A stretch of 64,000 nt of DNA from Actinomadura madurae (GTDB taxonomy: Bacteria; Actinomycetota; Actinomycetes; Streptosporangiales; Streptosporangiaceae). Where the stretch lies: the NCBI RefSeq assembly GCF_900115095.1, contig NZ_FOVH01000021.1:106579-170578 (forward strand). Direction: 5' to 3'. Of this stretch, positions 15,453-23,054 are shown in pieces; positions within the stretch are counted from its first letter, which is position 1, and every line of letters starts with the position of its first letter. The notes under the pieces were generated by a model. It saw only the letters and a program-made list of their open reading frames with translations, ran no database searches and was not told the DNA's origin. The translations under genes were made by a program, and so were the position numbers.

Positions 15453-16720
15453 GCGTGCCGAGGGTCTTCCGGACGGGCGGCTCCCCGCCCGACCACGCGC
15501 TGCGGGCCGTCGTCGTGGAGGGTTTCACGACCCGGCTGGCCTTCGGCGTGGTGATCTTCGCGATGCCGCTCTACGCCCGGCAGCTGGGCATGTCGCTGGC
15601 CGAGATCGGCGTGCTCGTCGCGATGAAGCCGCTGGTCGAACTGATCGTCAAGCCCTTCATGGGATGGACGGTGGACCGGTGGGGCGCCCGGCGCGGCTAC
15701 CTGACGGCGGTGACGGTGCGGCTCGTCGCGTCGATGCTGCTGTTCACCGCCGCCACGCCCGCCTCCCTCTACCTGGTGCGCCTGGTCCAGGGGGCGGCGT
15801 CGGCGGCGCGGGATCCGGCGTCCATCAGCGTCGTGGCCGGCTCCGGCACGCGGAAACTCGGCCGGGCCTTCTCGATCTCGTTCGGCGCGAAGGACCTGGG
15901 CGCCGTGTCGGCGGGCGCGCTCGGCGGGCTCCTCCTGGCCATGAGCGGCAACGACTTCCGGCTGCTGTGGGGCTTCGTCGTGGCCGTCTCCTTCGTCCCG
16001 GTCCTCGTGGTGTGGCGCTGGGTTCCGCGCCCGGAACCGCGACCGCCGGACACGGCGGCGGGCAAGGCGGCGGACACGGCGGCGGCCGGGGAGCCGGTCG
16101 CCGTCCGGCTGGTGAAGGACCCGGCGCGGGGGCGGGCCGACCCCGGATCCCGCGTGTTCCGCGACAGCCGCCTGCGGCTGCTGTGCGCGCTGGGCCTGCT
16201 CGCCGGGATGACCGCCCACATGACCCACGGGCTCTTCCCCCTGCTCGCCGCCGAGATCGCGGGCCTGAGCCCCGGGCAGATCGGGGGGATCTACTCCGCG
16301 TCCGTGCTCGTGCTGCTCGTCGTCGGCCCGCTCGCCGGCCTGGCCGCCGACCGGTTCGGCGCGATGCCGCTCACCGGGGCGCGCGCGGTCGCCAACACGC
16401 TGTCCTCCCTGCTGTACCTGGTCTTCCCGACCGCCGCCGGCCTGCTGACCGGCCGCCTCGTGGACGTCGCGGGCCGCGCCGCGTTCCGGCCGCCCTGGGG
16501 GAGCCTGCTGGCCCAGGCGGCGCGCCGCGCGGGGCCGCGGGCCGGCCGGGTCGTCGCGACCCTCGACACCGCGCTGTCGGTCGGGGAGGCCCTCGGGCCG
16601 ATCATCGCCGCGCTGCTGTGGGACGTGTGGGGCCTCGCGGCGTTCCTGCTGGTCCGCGCCGGGCTCGGCATCGCCACCGAACTGGTCGTCTCACGACGCC
16701 TTCGCCACACCGCGCTCTGA
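15449..16720 (+). CDS. MFS transporter, last gene of the ATP-grasp operon
   Basis: 423 residues with about 12 hydrophobic segments split by a cytoplasmic loop (about 195-235, charged, PEPRPPDTAAGKAADTA). MFS signatures: GWTVDRWGARRGYL between TM2 and TM3, LVRLVQGAASAARDPASISVVAG in TM4, and the second-half LAGLAADRFGAMPL. Its start overlaps the previous stop, so it is certainly part of the operon. It most likely exports the pathway product; import of a precursor is also possible. A stem-loop about 50 bp downstream ends the operon. Confidence 0.85.
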   Translation: MSVPRVFRTGGSPPDHALRAVVVEGFTTRLAFGVVIFAMPLYARQLGMSLAEIGVLVAMKPLVELIVKPFMGWTVDRWGARRGYLTAVTVRLVASMLLFTAATPASLYLVRLVQGAASAARDPASISVVAGSGTRKLGRAFSISFGAKDLGAVSAGALGGLLLAMSGNDFRLLWGFVVAVSFVPVLVVWRWVPRPEPRPPDTAAGKAADTAAAGEPVAVRLVKDPARGRADPGSRVFRDSRLRLLCALGLLAGMTAHMTHGLFPLLAAEIAGLSPGQIGGIYSASVLVLLVVGPLAGLAADRFGAMPLTGARAVANTLSSLLYLVFPTAAGLLTGRLVDVAGRAAFRPPWGSLLAQAARRAGPRAGRVVATLDTALSVGEALGPIIAALLWDVWGLAAFLLVRAGLGIATELVVSRRLRHTAL

Positions 16721-17029
16721 GACCCGTGCACTGCGCGCGCCGGCCAGCGGGCTGCCGCGGGGCCACGGCGGCCCGCGTTCGCGGGCCGGCGCTGCTGATC
16801 TTCGTCGGCCGCCCGTCCAGGCGCTCTGCGCGGGGGCGGCTCGACAGGCGGGCGGAGTGGGAGATGTCACCGCGTTTCCGGCCTTCTCGGCGGACCACCC
16901 GGAAGTAGGGCAAAGCGTCTACGTATCGACGGGGTGGGCGGTGCCGCGGGTCGTGCCGTCCGCCGGCGATCCGCCGCGCCCGTGCCCGCGGGCACGTGTG
17001 CCGGGATGTCCGAGCCGAGGGGAGAGCCG
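16721..17029 (+). other. Operon end with hairpin, otherwise no gene
   Basis: 309 bp after the MFS stop. It contains an 8-bp stem CGGCCCGC/GCGGGCCG with a GTTC loop at 16769-16788, a likely terminator of the ATP-grasp operon. The rest is high GC with no coding signal until the ribosome site GAGGGGAG before 17030. Confidence 0.5.
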
Positions 17030-17317
17030 ATGGGCGCGTTCGATGAGCTGCCGCGGGTGCGCAGAGGTCCGCTTCATTCGCTGTACGCGGCGTTACGGCG
17101 GCGCGCTCCGCAGGTGTCCGCGACGCGGCCGGACGACGGAGCGGTCCTGCACGTGGCGTACCGGGGGCAGGAGGCGACCGTCGCCTGGGACGACGACCTG
17201 CGCCTTTACGCGTGGACGTCCGAGCCGGGCGGGCAGATCGGCCCGGACCCTGAGAAGGCGGCCGAGCTCGTCGCCTGGACGCTGGGCGCGTCGGTGAACG
17301 CGGACGCGTCCGGCTAG
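17030..17317 (+). CDS. Hypothetical small protein
   Basis: 95 residues from ATG 17030, chosen because GAGGGGAG lies seven bases before it; an upstream ATG at 17006 lacks a site. Sequence MGAFDELPRVRRGPLHSLYAALRRRAPQVSA, then TVAWDDDLRLYAWTSEPGGQIGPDPEKAAELVAWTLGA, predicts an alpha/beta fold without membrane or signal segment. No family recognised. Transcribed towards the convergent DUF5063 gene. Confidence 0.5.
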   Translation: MGAFDELPRVRRGPLHSLYAALRRRAPQVSATRPDDGAVLHVAYRGQEATVAWDDDLRLYAWTSEPGGQIGPDPEKAAELVAWTLGASVNADASG

Positions 17318-17382
17318 GACGGTCGGCCAGGACGGTCCGGCTATGCGGTCCGGCTGGGGCGGGGTGGCTGGGGCGAGGGTGG

Positions 17383-17928
17383 CTAGGCCGTCGCGACCTC
17401 TGGGGAGACGTCCAGGCGGGAGTTCGCCACGAAGGCGTGCAGGGCCCGCAGCGCGGCACCGGCGTGGTTGCCCCAGTGGTTGAAGTAGGAGTACTGCCAC
17501 CACCAGAGGGCCTCCAGGGGACGGTCCTGGTTGTAGTGGCGGAGCCCGTGGACGAGGTCGCTGGCGACGTCGACCAGGTCGTCCGACAGGCGGTACGCGG
17601 TGGGCTCGGTGTCCTTGTACGGGTCGAAGACCTCGACGTACTCGTCCAGGGCCTGGAGGCGCTCGCGGAGACCCTGCCGGACGGCGTCGAGGTCCGGGTC
17701 GTCGCCGACCTCGGGCTCCCAGTTGTCCGGGAGGATCACGTCGGCGCTGGCGCCGAGCTGCGCGCCGGCCAGGATGACCTGCGACACCTCCAGGAGCAGC
17801 AGCGGGATGGTGTGCTTCCCGCCGTCGCCGCGGGCGACCGCCTCCAGGCCGTTGAGGTAGTTGTCGACGTGGCACGCCACGCGTTCGGCGAGAGCGTTCC
17901 AGTCCTGCGGGCTGTTGGTGTCAGACAT
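17383..17928 (-). CDS. DUF5063 family protein
   Basis: 181-residue acidic helical protein (MSDTNSPQDWNALAERV... WWWQYSYFNHWGNHAGAALRALHAFVAN). The family is typically found directly downstream of recR in actinobacteria, as here: its ATG overlaps the recR stop by 8 bp. No enzymatic motif visible. The conserved Trp/Tyr-rich segment GLRHYNQDRPLEALWWWQYSYFNHWG is its most characteristic part. Function unknown; its linkage suggests a link to DNA repair. Confidence 0.8.
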   Translation of the reverse strand: MSDTNSPQDWNALAERVACHVDNYLNGLEAVARGDGGKHTIPLLLLEVSQVILAGAQLGASADVILPDNWEPEVGDDPDLDAVRQGLRERLQALDEYVEVFDPYKDTEPTAYRLSDDLVDVASDLVHGLRHYNQDRPLEALWWWQYSYFNHWGNHAGAALRALHAFVANSRLDVSPEVATA

Positions 17929-18520
17929 CGAGCAGCCTCCGTCCTTCGAATGCGCGGCCCAGCGTCACCTCGTCGGCGTACTCGAGGTCGCCACCCACCG
18001 GCAGGCCGCTGGCCAGACGGGTGACGGTGATGCCCATGGGCTTGACGAGCCGGGCGAGGTACGTCGCCGTCGCCTCGCCCTCCAGGTTGGGGTCGGTGGC
18101 GAGGATCAACTCGGTCACCGTCCCGTCCGCGAGCCGCTGCATCAGCTCGCGGATGCGCAGGTCGTCGGGGCCGACGCCCTCGATCGGGCTGATCGCGCCG
18201 CCGAGCACGTGGTAGGTGCCGCGGAACTCGCGGGTCTTCTCGATCGCGACGACGTCCTTGGACTCCTCAACCACGCAGATGATGTGGGGATCGCGGCGGG
18301 CGTCACGGCAGATCCGGCATTCCTCTTCTTCCGCGACGTTTCCGCACGTCTTGCAGAAGCGGACCTTGTCCTTGACCTCCTTGAGCGCCTTGCCGAGGCG
18401 CTCGACGTCGGCGGGATCGGCGGCGAGGAGGTGGAAGGCGATCCGCTGCGCGCTCTTGGGGCCGACGCCGGGCAGCCTGCCCAGCTCGTCGATGAGGTTC
18501 TGCACCACCCCTTCGTACAA
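17921..18520 (-). CDS. recR: Recombination protein RecR
   Basis: 199 residues from a TTG at 18520, preceded by AGGAGGGG. It acts with RecO and RecF in loading RecA on gapped DNA. Seen in order: helix-hairpin-helix (LIDELGRLPGVGPKSAQRIAFHLL), C4 zinc finger (CKTCGNVAEEEECRIC), and Toprim domain (GTYHVLGGAISPIEGVGPDDLRI, LILATDPNLEGEATATYLA). Length and organisation are standard. Located between ybaB and DUF5063 in one operon. Confidence 0.96.
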   Translation of the reverse strand: MYEGVVQNLIDELGRLPGVGPKSAQRIAFHLLAADPADVERLGKALKEVKDKVRFCKTCGNVAEEEECRICRDARRDPHIICVVEESKDVVAIEKTREFRGTYHVLGGAISPIEGVGPDDLRIRELMQRLADGTVTELILATDPNLEGEATATYLARLVKPMGITVTRLASGLPVGGDLEYADEVTLGRAFEGRRLLDV

Positions 18521-18548
18521 CGGACCCCTCCTTTCCTGGTCGCTGCGC

Positions 18549-18956
18549 TCAGGCGCCCTGGCCGCCGCCGAGGCCCGGGAAACCGCCGGGCAGGCCGCCG
18601 CCCCCACCGGGGAGGCCGCCTCCGCCGGGCAGGCCGCCGAGGCCCTGGGCGAGCGGTCCCATCTTCTCCTGCTGGAGTTCCTGCGCCTCGCGGCCGGCGT
18701 CGCGGATCGCGGCCAGCACCAGGTCGGCGATGGTCTCCGCCGTGTCGGCCGGGTCGCCCGGGTCGATGGCCTTCGGGTCGATCGACAGGCCCGTGACCTC
18801 GCCCTGCCCGTTGACCGTCGCGGTGACGAGCCCGCCGCCGGCGGTCCCCGTCACCTCGGCCTCCGCAAGCTCGCGCTGCGCGTTGAAGAGCTGCTCCTGC
18901 ATGGCCTGCGCCTGCTGGAGCAGTTCCTGCATGTTCAGCTGACCACCGGGTTCCAC
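18549..18956 (-). CDS. YbaB/EbfC family nucleoid-associated protein
   Basis: 135 residues from a GTG at 18956 (MEPGGQLNMQELLQQAQAMQEQLFNAQRELAEAEVTG) with AGGGAG upstream. Homodimeric DNA-binding protein (EbfC/YbaB fold: long first helix, three-stranded sheet, C-terminal helix). The C-terminal tail is Gly/Leu/Pro-rich (GLPGGGG repeats), as in other actinobacterial members. It lies between dnaX and recR, the near-universal context, so it probably acts in replication-repair or nucleoid organisation. Confidence 0.92.
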   Translation of the reverse strand: MEPGGQLNMQELLQQAQAMQEQLFNAQRELAEAEVTGTAGGGLVTATVNGQGEVTGLSIDPKAIDPGDPADTAETIADLVLAAIRDAGREAQELQQEKMGPLAQGLGGLPGGGGLPGGGGGLPGGFPGLGGGQGA

Positions 18957-19103
18957 GGTGCACTCCCTCTTCCGGCCCCCGAGGGCCTGCTCACTGGCGC
19001 TCCGCCAGCCACCGGACGTCCGTCCCACGAGACTACGGGTTCGGCGCACGATGCGATACGCGGGACCGGCGGTCCCCGGTCCTCTTCCTAGGAGTTGTCG
19101 ATC

Positions 19104-21407
19104 TCAGGAGTTGTCGATCTCACGGATGATCCGGCCGCCGAGCTCGCGCTCGATGAGCGCCATCCCGTTCATCTCGGCCTCGATCCCGTCGGCGTCGGCG
19201 TCCCCCTCCGGGTCGACTTCGTCGCTCTCGTCCAGGGGACCGGGGTCGGGGGGCGGCGGCGGCTCGTCCGGCGGCGGGGGCGGCGGCTCGGGCGCGCGCT
19301 CTGCTCTTTCGGGCCTCTCGAACCTTTCGGGCCCCGGCGCGGACGGCTGCGCGGCCGGCCGGGCCGGGGACCGCGGCTGCGGTGCCGGGTTCGGTGTCGC
19401 CGCTCCACCGAACCCGCTGCTAGGGCCCGGCCTCCCCGATGGGGGACCGGCCGGTGCCCCGCCGACGACGGTCTCGATCCGCCAGTCGACGCCCATCCGC
19501 TCCTTGAAGACCTCGCGGAGGACGGCGTCGCGCCCGCCGTTGACGAATCCCAGCCGGCGCCCCTCCGCGTCGAACCCGAGCGTGAGGACCTTCCCGTCCA
19601 GCGACACCGGCTGCACCCCGGACATGATGACCATCCAGGTGGCGCGGCTCTTCTGCTTGACGGCCTCGACGACGTCCGGCCAAAGCCGCTGAACGGCCCC
19701 GAAATCCACCCCACCGCCGGACGCGGAAGCCGAGGCCCCCGGCGCCGAAGCAGCCGGCGGGGCCTGGGCCTGTCCCGGACGAGCGGACGTCCCCGCACCG
19801 GACGTCCCCGCACCGGACGTCCCCGCACCGGACGTCCCCGCGTGGGCCGTCCCCACATGGGGTGCACCCGCACCGGGCGCACCCGCACCGGGTGCACCGG
19901 CGTGGGGCGCGGCACCACGGTTATCCACAGAGTCTTGTTCGGCGGGCGCCGGGGTGGAGCGGGGGTTGACACTGGAAGTGGGGTCGCCCCCCTGGGAGGG
20001 CGGGGAGTATTCTCCCCCCGTTTGTCCCGGGCCATCGTCGCGCGTTTGCGCCGAACCGCCTTGCGCCGAACCGCCTTGCCCTGGGCCGTCTTGCCCTGGG
20101 CCGCCTTGCCCCGAACCACCCTGTGCGGGGCCACCCTGTGCGGGGCCACCCTGTGCGGGGCCACCCGGCCCCGACCATGCCGCCGCGCTGGGACGAGGGC
20201 CGACGCCGGAATCGGGACCGCCCCCCGGCCCGGCACCGAATCCGCCCTGGGAGGCCTGGCGTTCGAGGCGGTCCAGGCGGGCGAGCAGGGACGCCTCGTC
20301 CTCGTAGGCCGCCGGCAGCAGGATCCGCGCGCAGATCAGTTCGAGCAACAGGCGCGGGGACGTCGCACCGCGCATCTCCGTGAGGCCGGTGTGCAGCAGG
20401 TCGGCCGCGCGCGTCAGCTCCCCCGGCCCCATCGAGGACGCCTGCCGCCGCATCTGCTCCAGTTCGTCCGGCGGGACGTTCAGCAGCCCCGAACCGCCCG
20501 CCTCCGGGACGTTCGACAGGATCACCAGGTCGCGGACGCGTTCGAGCAGGTCGGCGGCGAAGCGGCGCGGGTCCTGCCCGCTCTCGATCACACGGTCGAT
20601 CGCGGCGAACACGGCGGCGCCGTCGCCGGCCGCGAAGGCCGCGATGACCTCGTCCAGCAGCGCCGAGTCGGTGTAGCCGAGCAGCGAGACGGCCCGCGCG
20701 TACGTGATGCCCTTCTCGTCGGACCCGGCGAGAAGCTGGTCCAGGATCGACAGCGTGTCGCGCGCGGATCCGGCGCCCGCCCGCACGGCCAGGGGCAGCG
20801 CGGAGGGCTCGTACGGGACGTCCTCGCTCCGCAGGATCTCCTCGACGAGCTCCTGCAGCACGCCGGGCGGGATCAGCCGGAACGGATAGTGGTGCGTCCG
20901 GGACCGGATCGTCCCGATGACCTTCTCCGGCTCGGTCGTCGCGAACACGAACTTCAGGTGCGGCGGCGGCTCCTCCACGAGCTTCAGCAGCGCGTTGAAG
21001 CCCTCGCGGGTGACCATGTGCGCCTCGTCGATGATGTACACCTTGAAGCGCGCCGACACCGGGGCGAAGAAGGCCCGCTCCCGCAGGTCGCGGGCGTCGT
21101 CGACGCCGCCGTGGGACGCGGCGTCGATCTCGATCACGTCGATGTGCCCCGTCCCGGACGGCCCGAGCGCGACGCACGAGTCGCACTTGCCGCACGGGTC
21201 GGGCGTGGGGCCCTGCTCGCAGTTCAGCGAGCGGGCGAGGATGCGGGCGCTGGACGTCTTGCCGCAGCCGCGCGGACCGCTGAACAGGTACGCGTGGTTG
21301 ATCCGGCCGTTGCGCAGCGCCTGCCGCAGGGGCTCGGCGACGTGCTCCTGCCCCTTCAGCTCGGCGAACGTCGCTGGCCGGTACTTGCGGTACAGAGCCA
21401 GACTCAT
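19104..21407 (-). CDS. dnaX: DNA polymerase III subunit gamma/tau
   Basis: 767 residues. Clamp-loader ATPase: Walker A GPRGCGKTS, zinc site CEQGPTPDPCGKCDSC, Walker B IIDEAHMV, and ATTEPEKV sensor. Domain III follows to about residue 370. The middle region (about 380-570) is low-complexity Gly/Pro/Ser/Gln/Thr with two runs of pentapeptide repeats. A tau-like globular segment (VDFGAVQRLWPDVVEAVKQKSRATWMVIMSGVQPVSLDG) precedes an acidic Pro-rich C-terminus. No AAAAAG slippery motif was noticed, so a gamma form by frameshift is unlikely. A 16-bp tandem duplication creates the present stop codon. Confidence 0.95.
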   Translation of the reverse strand: MSLALYRKYRPATFAELKGQEHVAEPLRQALRNGRINHAYLFSGPRGCGKTSSARILARSLNCEQGPTPDPCGKCDSCVALGPSGTGHIDVIEIDAASHGGVDDARDLRERAFFAPVSARFKVYIIDEAHMVTREGFNALLKLVEEPPPHLKFVFATTEPEKVIGTIRSRTHHYPFRLIPPGVLQELVEEILRSEDVPYEPSALPLAVRAGAGSARDTLSILDQLLAGSDEKGITYARAVSLLGYTDSALLDEVIAAFAAGDGAAVFAAIDRVIESGQDPRRFAADLLERVRDLVILSNVPEAGGSGLLNVPPDELEQMRRQASSMGPGELTRAADLLHTGLTEMRGATSPRLLLELICARILLPAAYEDEASLLARLDRLERQASQGGFGAGPGGGPDSGVGPRPSAAAWSGPGGPAQGGPAQGGPAQGGSGQGGPGQDGPGQGGSAQGGSAQTRDDGPGQTGGEYSPPSQGGDPTSSVNPRSTPAPAEQDSVDNRGAAPHAGAPGAGAPGAGAPHVGTAHAGTSGAGTSGAGTSGAGTSARPGQAQAPPAASAPGASASASGGGVDFGAVQRLWPDVVEAVKQKSRATWMVIMSGVQPVSLDGKVLTLGFDAEGRRLGFVNGGRDAVLREVFKERMGVDWRIETVVGGAPAGPPSGRPGPSSGFGGAATPNPAPQPRSPARPAAQPSAPGPERFERPERAERAPEPPPPPPDEPPPPPDPGPLDESDEVDPEGDADADGIEAEMNGMALIERELGGRIIREIDNS
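19786..19845. repeat. 15-bp minisatellite in dnaX (GTSGA coding)
   Basis: GACGTCCCCGCACCG repeated three times exactly plus one diverged copy. On the coding strand it encodes GTSGA pentapeptides, flanked by diverged GAPGA and GTAHA units. In-frame unit length means copy number can vary without disrupting dnaX. Confidence 0.85.
20116..20160. repeat. 15-bp minisatellite in dnaX (GGPAQ coding)
   Basis: CCACCCTGTGCGGGG occurs three times in exact tandem. Diverged copies extend back to about 20040, encoding GGPAQ, GGSGQ, GGPGQ, DGPGQ and GGSAQ pentapeptides in the disordered linker of the tau-like region. Confidence 0.85.
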
Positions 21408-21482
21408 CGGGGGTCCGCCCTCCCTCGAGAAGCAGAGCGTCGGATGCGCAGGGTCGCCGTGAACCGGTCGCCGTCAAACCAA

Positions 21483-21573
21483 GGGACCCCCCGCACACCC
21501 GCCAGAGCCTGCTTATCCTTGCTGCCTTCCGGCCCTGGGGAGGTTCACAGGGTGACGCCATGCGAGGGGTCCT
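21483..21573 (-). ncRNA. ffs: Small SRP RNA (4.5S-like)
   Basis: On the minus strand the conserved domain IV is plain: CCAGGGCCGGAAGGCAGCAA followed by GGATAAGCAGG, with the GGAA tetraloop and the asymmetric loop. The arms around it (GGACCCC...CATGG and GTGTGCGGGGGGTCCC) pair to close a hairpin of about 91 nt. It is the bacterial short-type SRP RNA that binds Ffh. It is located upstream of dnaX, as in many actinobacteria. End points are estimated from pairing. Confidence 0.92.
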
Positions 21574-21633
21574 CCCACAGTCTATGGCATCCCCCACCCT
21601 GGATTGCCATGCTTCCCGCGTAGTCTCCGTCCC

Positions 21634-21978
21634 ATGGCCGCCTCACCCCGGGACACGCTCCTGCACATCGCCGAACGAACCCACTGGGAATCCGCCCGCG
21701 CCGCCGGTGTGTCGTACTCGATGTCGACACTGGGCCGGACGCTGGACGAGGAGGGCTTCATCCACTGCTCGTCCGACATGGCGCAGGTGAACGGCGTCCT
21801 GGGCCGCTTCTACGGCGGCATCCCCCGGGAAGACCTGGTCCTGCTGGCCGTCGACGTGTCCCGCCTGGAGGCCCCTGTACGGTACGAGCCCGCCGGGGAC
21901 GAACTCTTCCCGCACGTGTACGGCCCGATCCCGGTCTCCGCCGTAATTGAGGTCAGGTCACTACCCGAGAACCGGTAG
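21634..21978 (+). CDS. DUF952 domain protein
   Basis: 114 residues from ATG 21634. TAGTCT sits seven bases before it, so the message is probably leaderless; an in-frame ATG at 21604 is disfavoured. The pattern LLHIAERTHWESARAAGVSYSMSTLGRTLDEEGFIHCSSDMAQVNGVLGRFYGG... DLVLLAVDVSRLEAPVRYEPAGDELFPHVYGPI is the DUF952 family, a small ART-like fold whose reaction is not established. FIHCS and the FPHVYGPI strand are the conserved features. Alone between SRP RNA and tRNA-Ser. Confidence 0.82.
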   Translation: MAASPRDTLLHIAERTHWESARAAGVSYSMSTLGRTLDEEGFIHCSSDMAQVNGVLGRFYGGIPREDLVLLAVDVSRLEAPVRYEPAGDELFPHVYGPIPVSAVIEVRSLPENR

Positions 21979-21988
21979 GCTTTCCCGT

Positions 21989-22076
21989 GGAGGATTCGCC
22001 TAGTGGCCTAGGGCGCACGCTTGGAAAGCGTGTTGCGTGCAAGCGCTCGCGAGTTCGAATCTCGCATCCTCCGCCA
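21989..22076 (+). tRNA. tRNA-Ser (anticodon GGA)
   Basis: 88 nt including encoded CCA. Acceptor GGAGGAT pairs with ATCCTCC. Anticodon loop CTTGGAAAG gives GGA, reading UCC/UCU. A long variable arm and TTCGAAT in the T loop confirm a class II serine tRNA. Confidence 0.97.
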
Positions 22077-22098
22077 AGCCTCACCAGGCAGACCTTCC

Positions 22099-22127
22099 GA
22101 GGGCGGCTCCCAACGGGTGCCGCCCTC
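22099..22127 (+). terminator. Terminator of tRNA-Ser(GGA)
   Basis: Nine-bp perfect stem GAGGGCGGC/GCCGCCCTC, followed within a few bases by CTTTT on the plus strand. Confidence 0.75.
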
Positions 22128-22163
22128 AGCGCTTTTAGCGCCAGCCCTGGTCTCGATGGGGTT

Positions 22164-22494
22164 TCACTCCCAGATCAGGACTCCGTGCTCGTCCGCCCAA
22201 GCGTCGAATCCGTCGATCGGGCTGTGGTTCTCGAGTGCGTCGGCGATGTCGGCGAGCATGGCGGTCACGCTGTCCCATCGCGGTTCGCCGTCGGTGGAGA
22301 CCTTGTCGAACTCCCGCACACACCCGTGCCGGGGGCCAGACCGGAGATCGACGAACAGGTCCTCGCCGCCGCCGCTGCCGGCGATGGGCCGGGGCGTGTT
22401 GGGCCAGCCAGTCCAGGATGCGGTCCCACGACTCGTCAACGGTCGGAGTCATCGGCACATGATCGACCGAGGGACCGGGGGCCTCGACCTTCAC
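22164..22494 (-). pseudogene. Decayed SMI1/KNR4 (SUKH) domain gene
   Basis: Two frames carry pieces of one SUKH-type protein. The N-terminus (22494 inward) reads TPTVDESWDRILDWLAQHAP in one frame. The C-terminus (GGEDLFVDLRSGPRHGCVREFDKV, then LADIADALENHSPIDGFDAWADEHGVLIWE, ending at 22164) lies in the next frame. The roughly 80-100 residues normally between them are missing, and the junction near 22375 shifts frame, so an internal deletion inactivated the gene. SUKH proteins are often immunity proteins of toxin systems. No toxin gene is adjacent. The remnant sits next to a tRNA gene, a common insertion spot. Confidence 0.6.
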
Positions 22495-22495
22495 G

Positions 22496-22948
22496 TCACG
22501 GGCTGTTGGGGGAGACCGGGCGTTCGAAGAAGGTCTCCAGGACGACCGTCGCGTGGGTGCCGTTGACTCCCTGGATGTCGTAGAGGCGCCGTAGGACGTC
22601 CTGCAGCCTGCTCGTCGTGGACGTGCGCACCTTGACCAGGACGGACGCCTTTCCCGCGACGACGTGGGCCTCCTGCACCTCCGGTATGGCGGCGAAGTCG
22701 GCGGCGCGCTCGCCCATCCAGACCGACGAGTCGATCATGACGAAGGCCAGCACGCCCTGCCCGAGGGCGGCGGGCTCGACATCCACGCTCGTCCTGCGGA
22801 TGATCCCCCGCTCGCGCATCTTGCGTACCCGTTGGTGGACGGCGCCCGCCGACAGGCCGACGGCCGTGCCGAGGGCGGCGTAGGACCGGGTGGCGTCCTG
22901 CTGAAGAAGTTCGAGCAACCGACGATCGATGCCATCCACGTTCTTCAC
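22496..22948 (-). CDS. Lrp/AsnC-family transcriptional regulator
   Basis: 150 residues from a GTG at 22948. The N-terminal HTH (IDRRLLELLQQDATRSYAALGTAVGLSAGAVHQRVRKMRERGIIRR) is followed by the RAM/AsnC ligand domain (LAFVMIDSSVWMGERAADFAAIPEVQEAHVVAGKASVLVKVRTSTTSRLQDVLRRL). It is divergent from the deaminase gene at 23055. An 18-bp palindrome overlaps its own start codon, indicating autoregulation and probably control of the deaminase. Ligand unknown, likely an amino acid. Confidence 0.88.
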   Translation of the reverse strand: MKNVDGIDRRLLELLQQDATRSYAALGTAVGLSAGAVHQRVRKMRERGIIRRTSVDVEPAALGQGVLAFVMIDSSVWMGERAADFAAIPEVQEAHVVAGKASVLVKVRTSTTSRLQDVLRRLYDIQGVNGTHATVVLETFFERPVSPNSP

Positions 22949-22965
22949 GAGATGACTGTATCTCG
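22948..22965. promoter_or_regulatory. Lrp-type palindromic operator
   Basis: CGAGAT-GACTGT-ATCTCG: perfect 6-bp arms around 6 bp. It overlaps the first base of the Lrp start codon and lies about 90 bp upstream of the divergent deaminase. Size and placement fit an Lrp/AsnC autoregulatory site. Confidence 0.6.
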
Positions 22966-23054
22966 TATGGCTGGAGCGGGATATGGCTGAATGGCAACGA
23001 AAAAACGACGAATCGACCGGCCGTCCCGGCGGTGACGCGCCGTACGCTGCGGTG

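Noticed and set aside
19786..20165. CRISPR-like array
   Set aside because: The repeats are 15-bp, contiguous, in frame with dnaX and encode pentapeptides; no spacers. No other CRISPR array seen.
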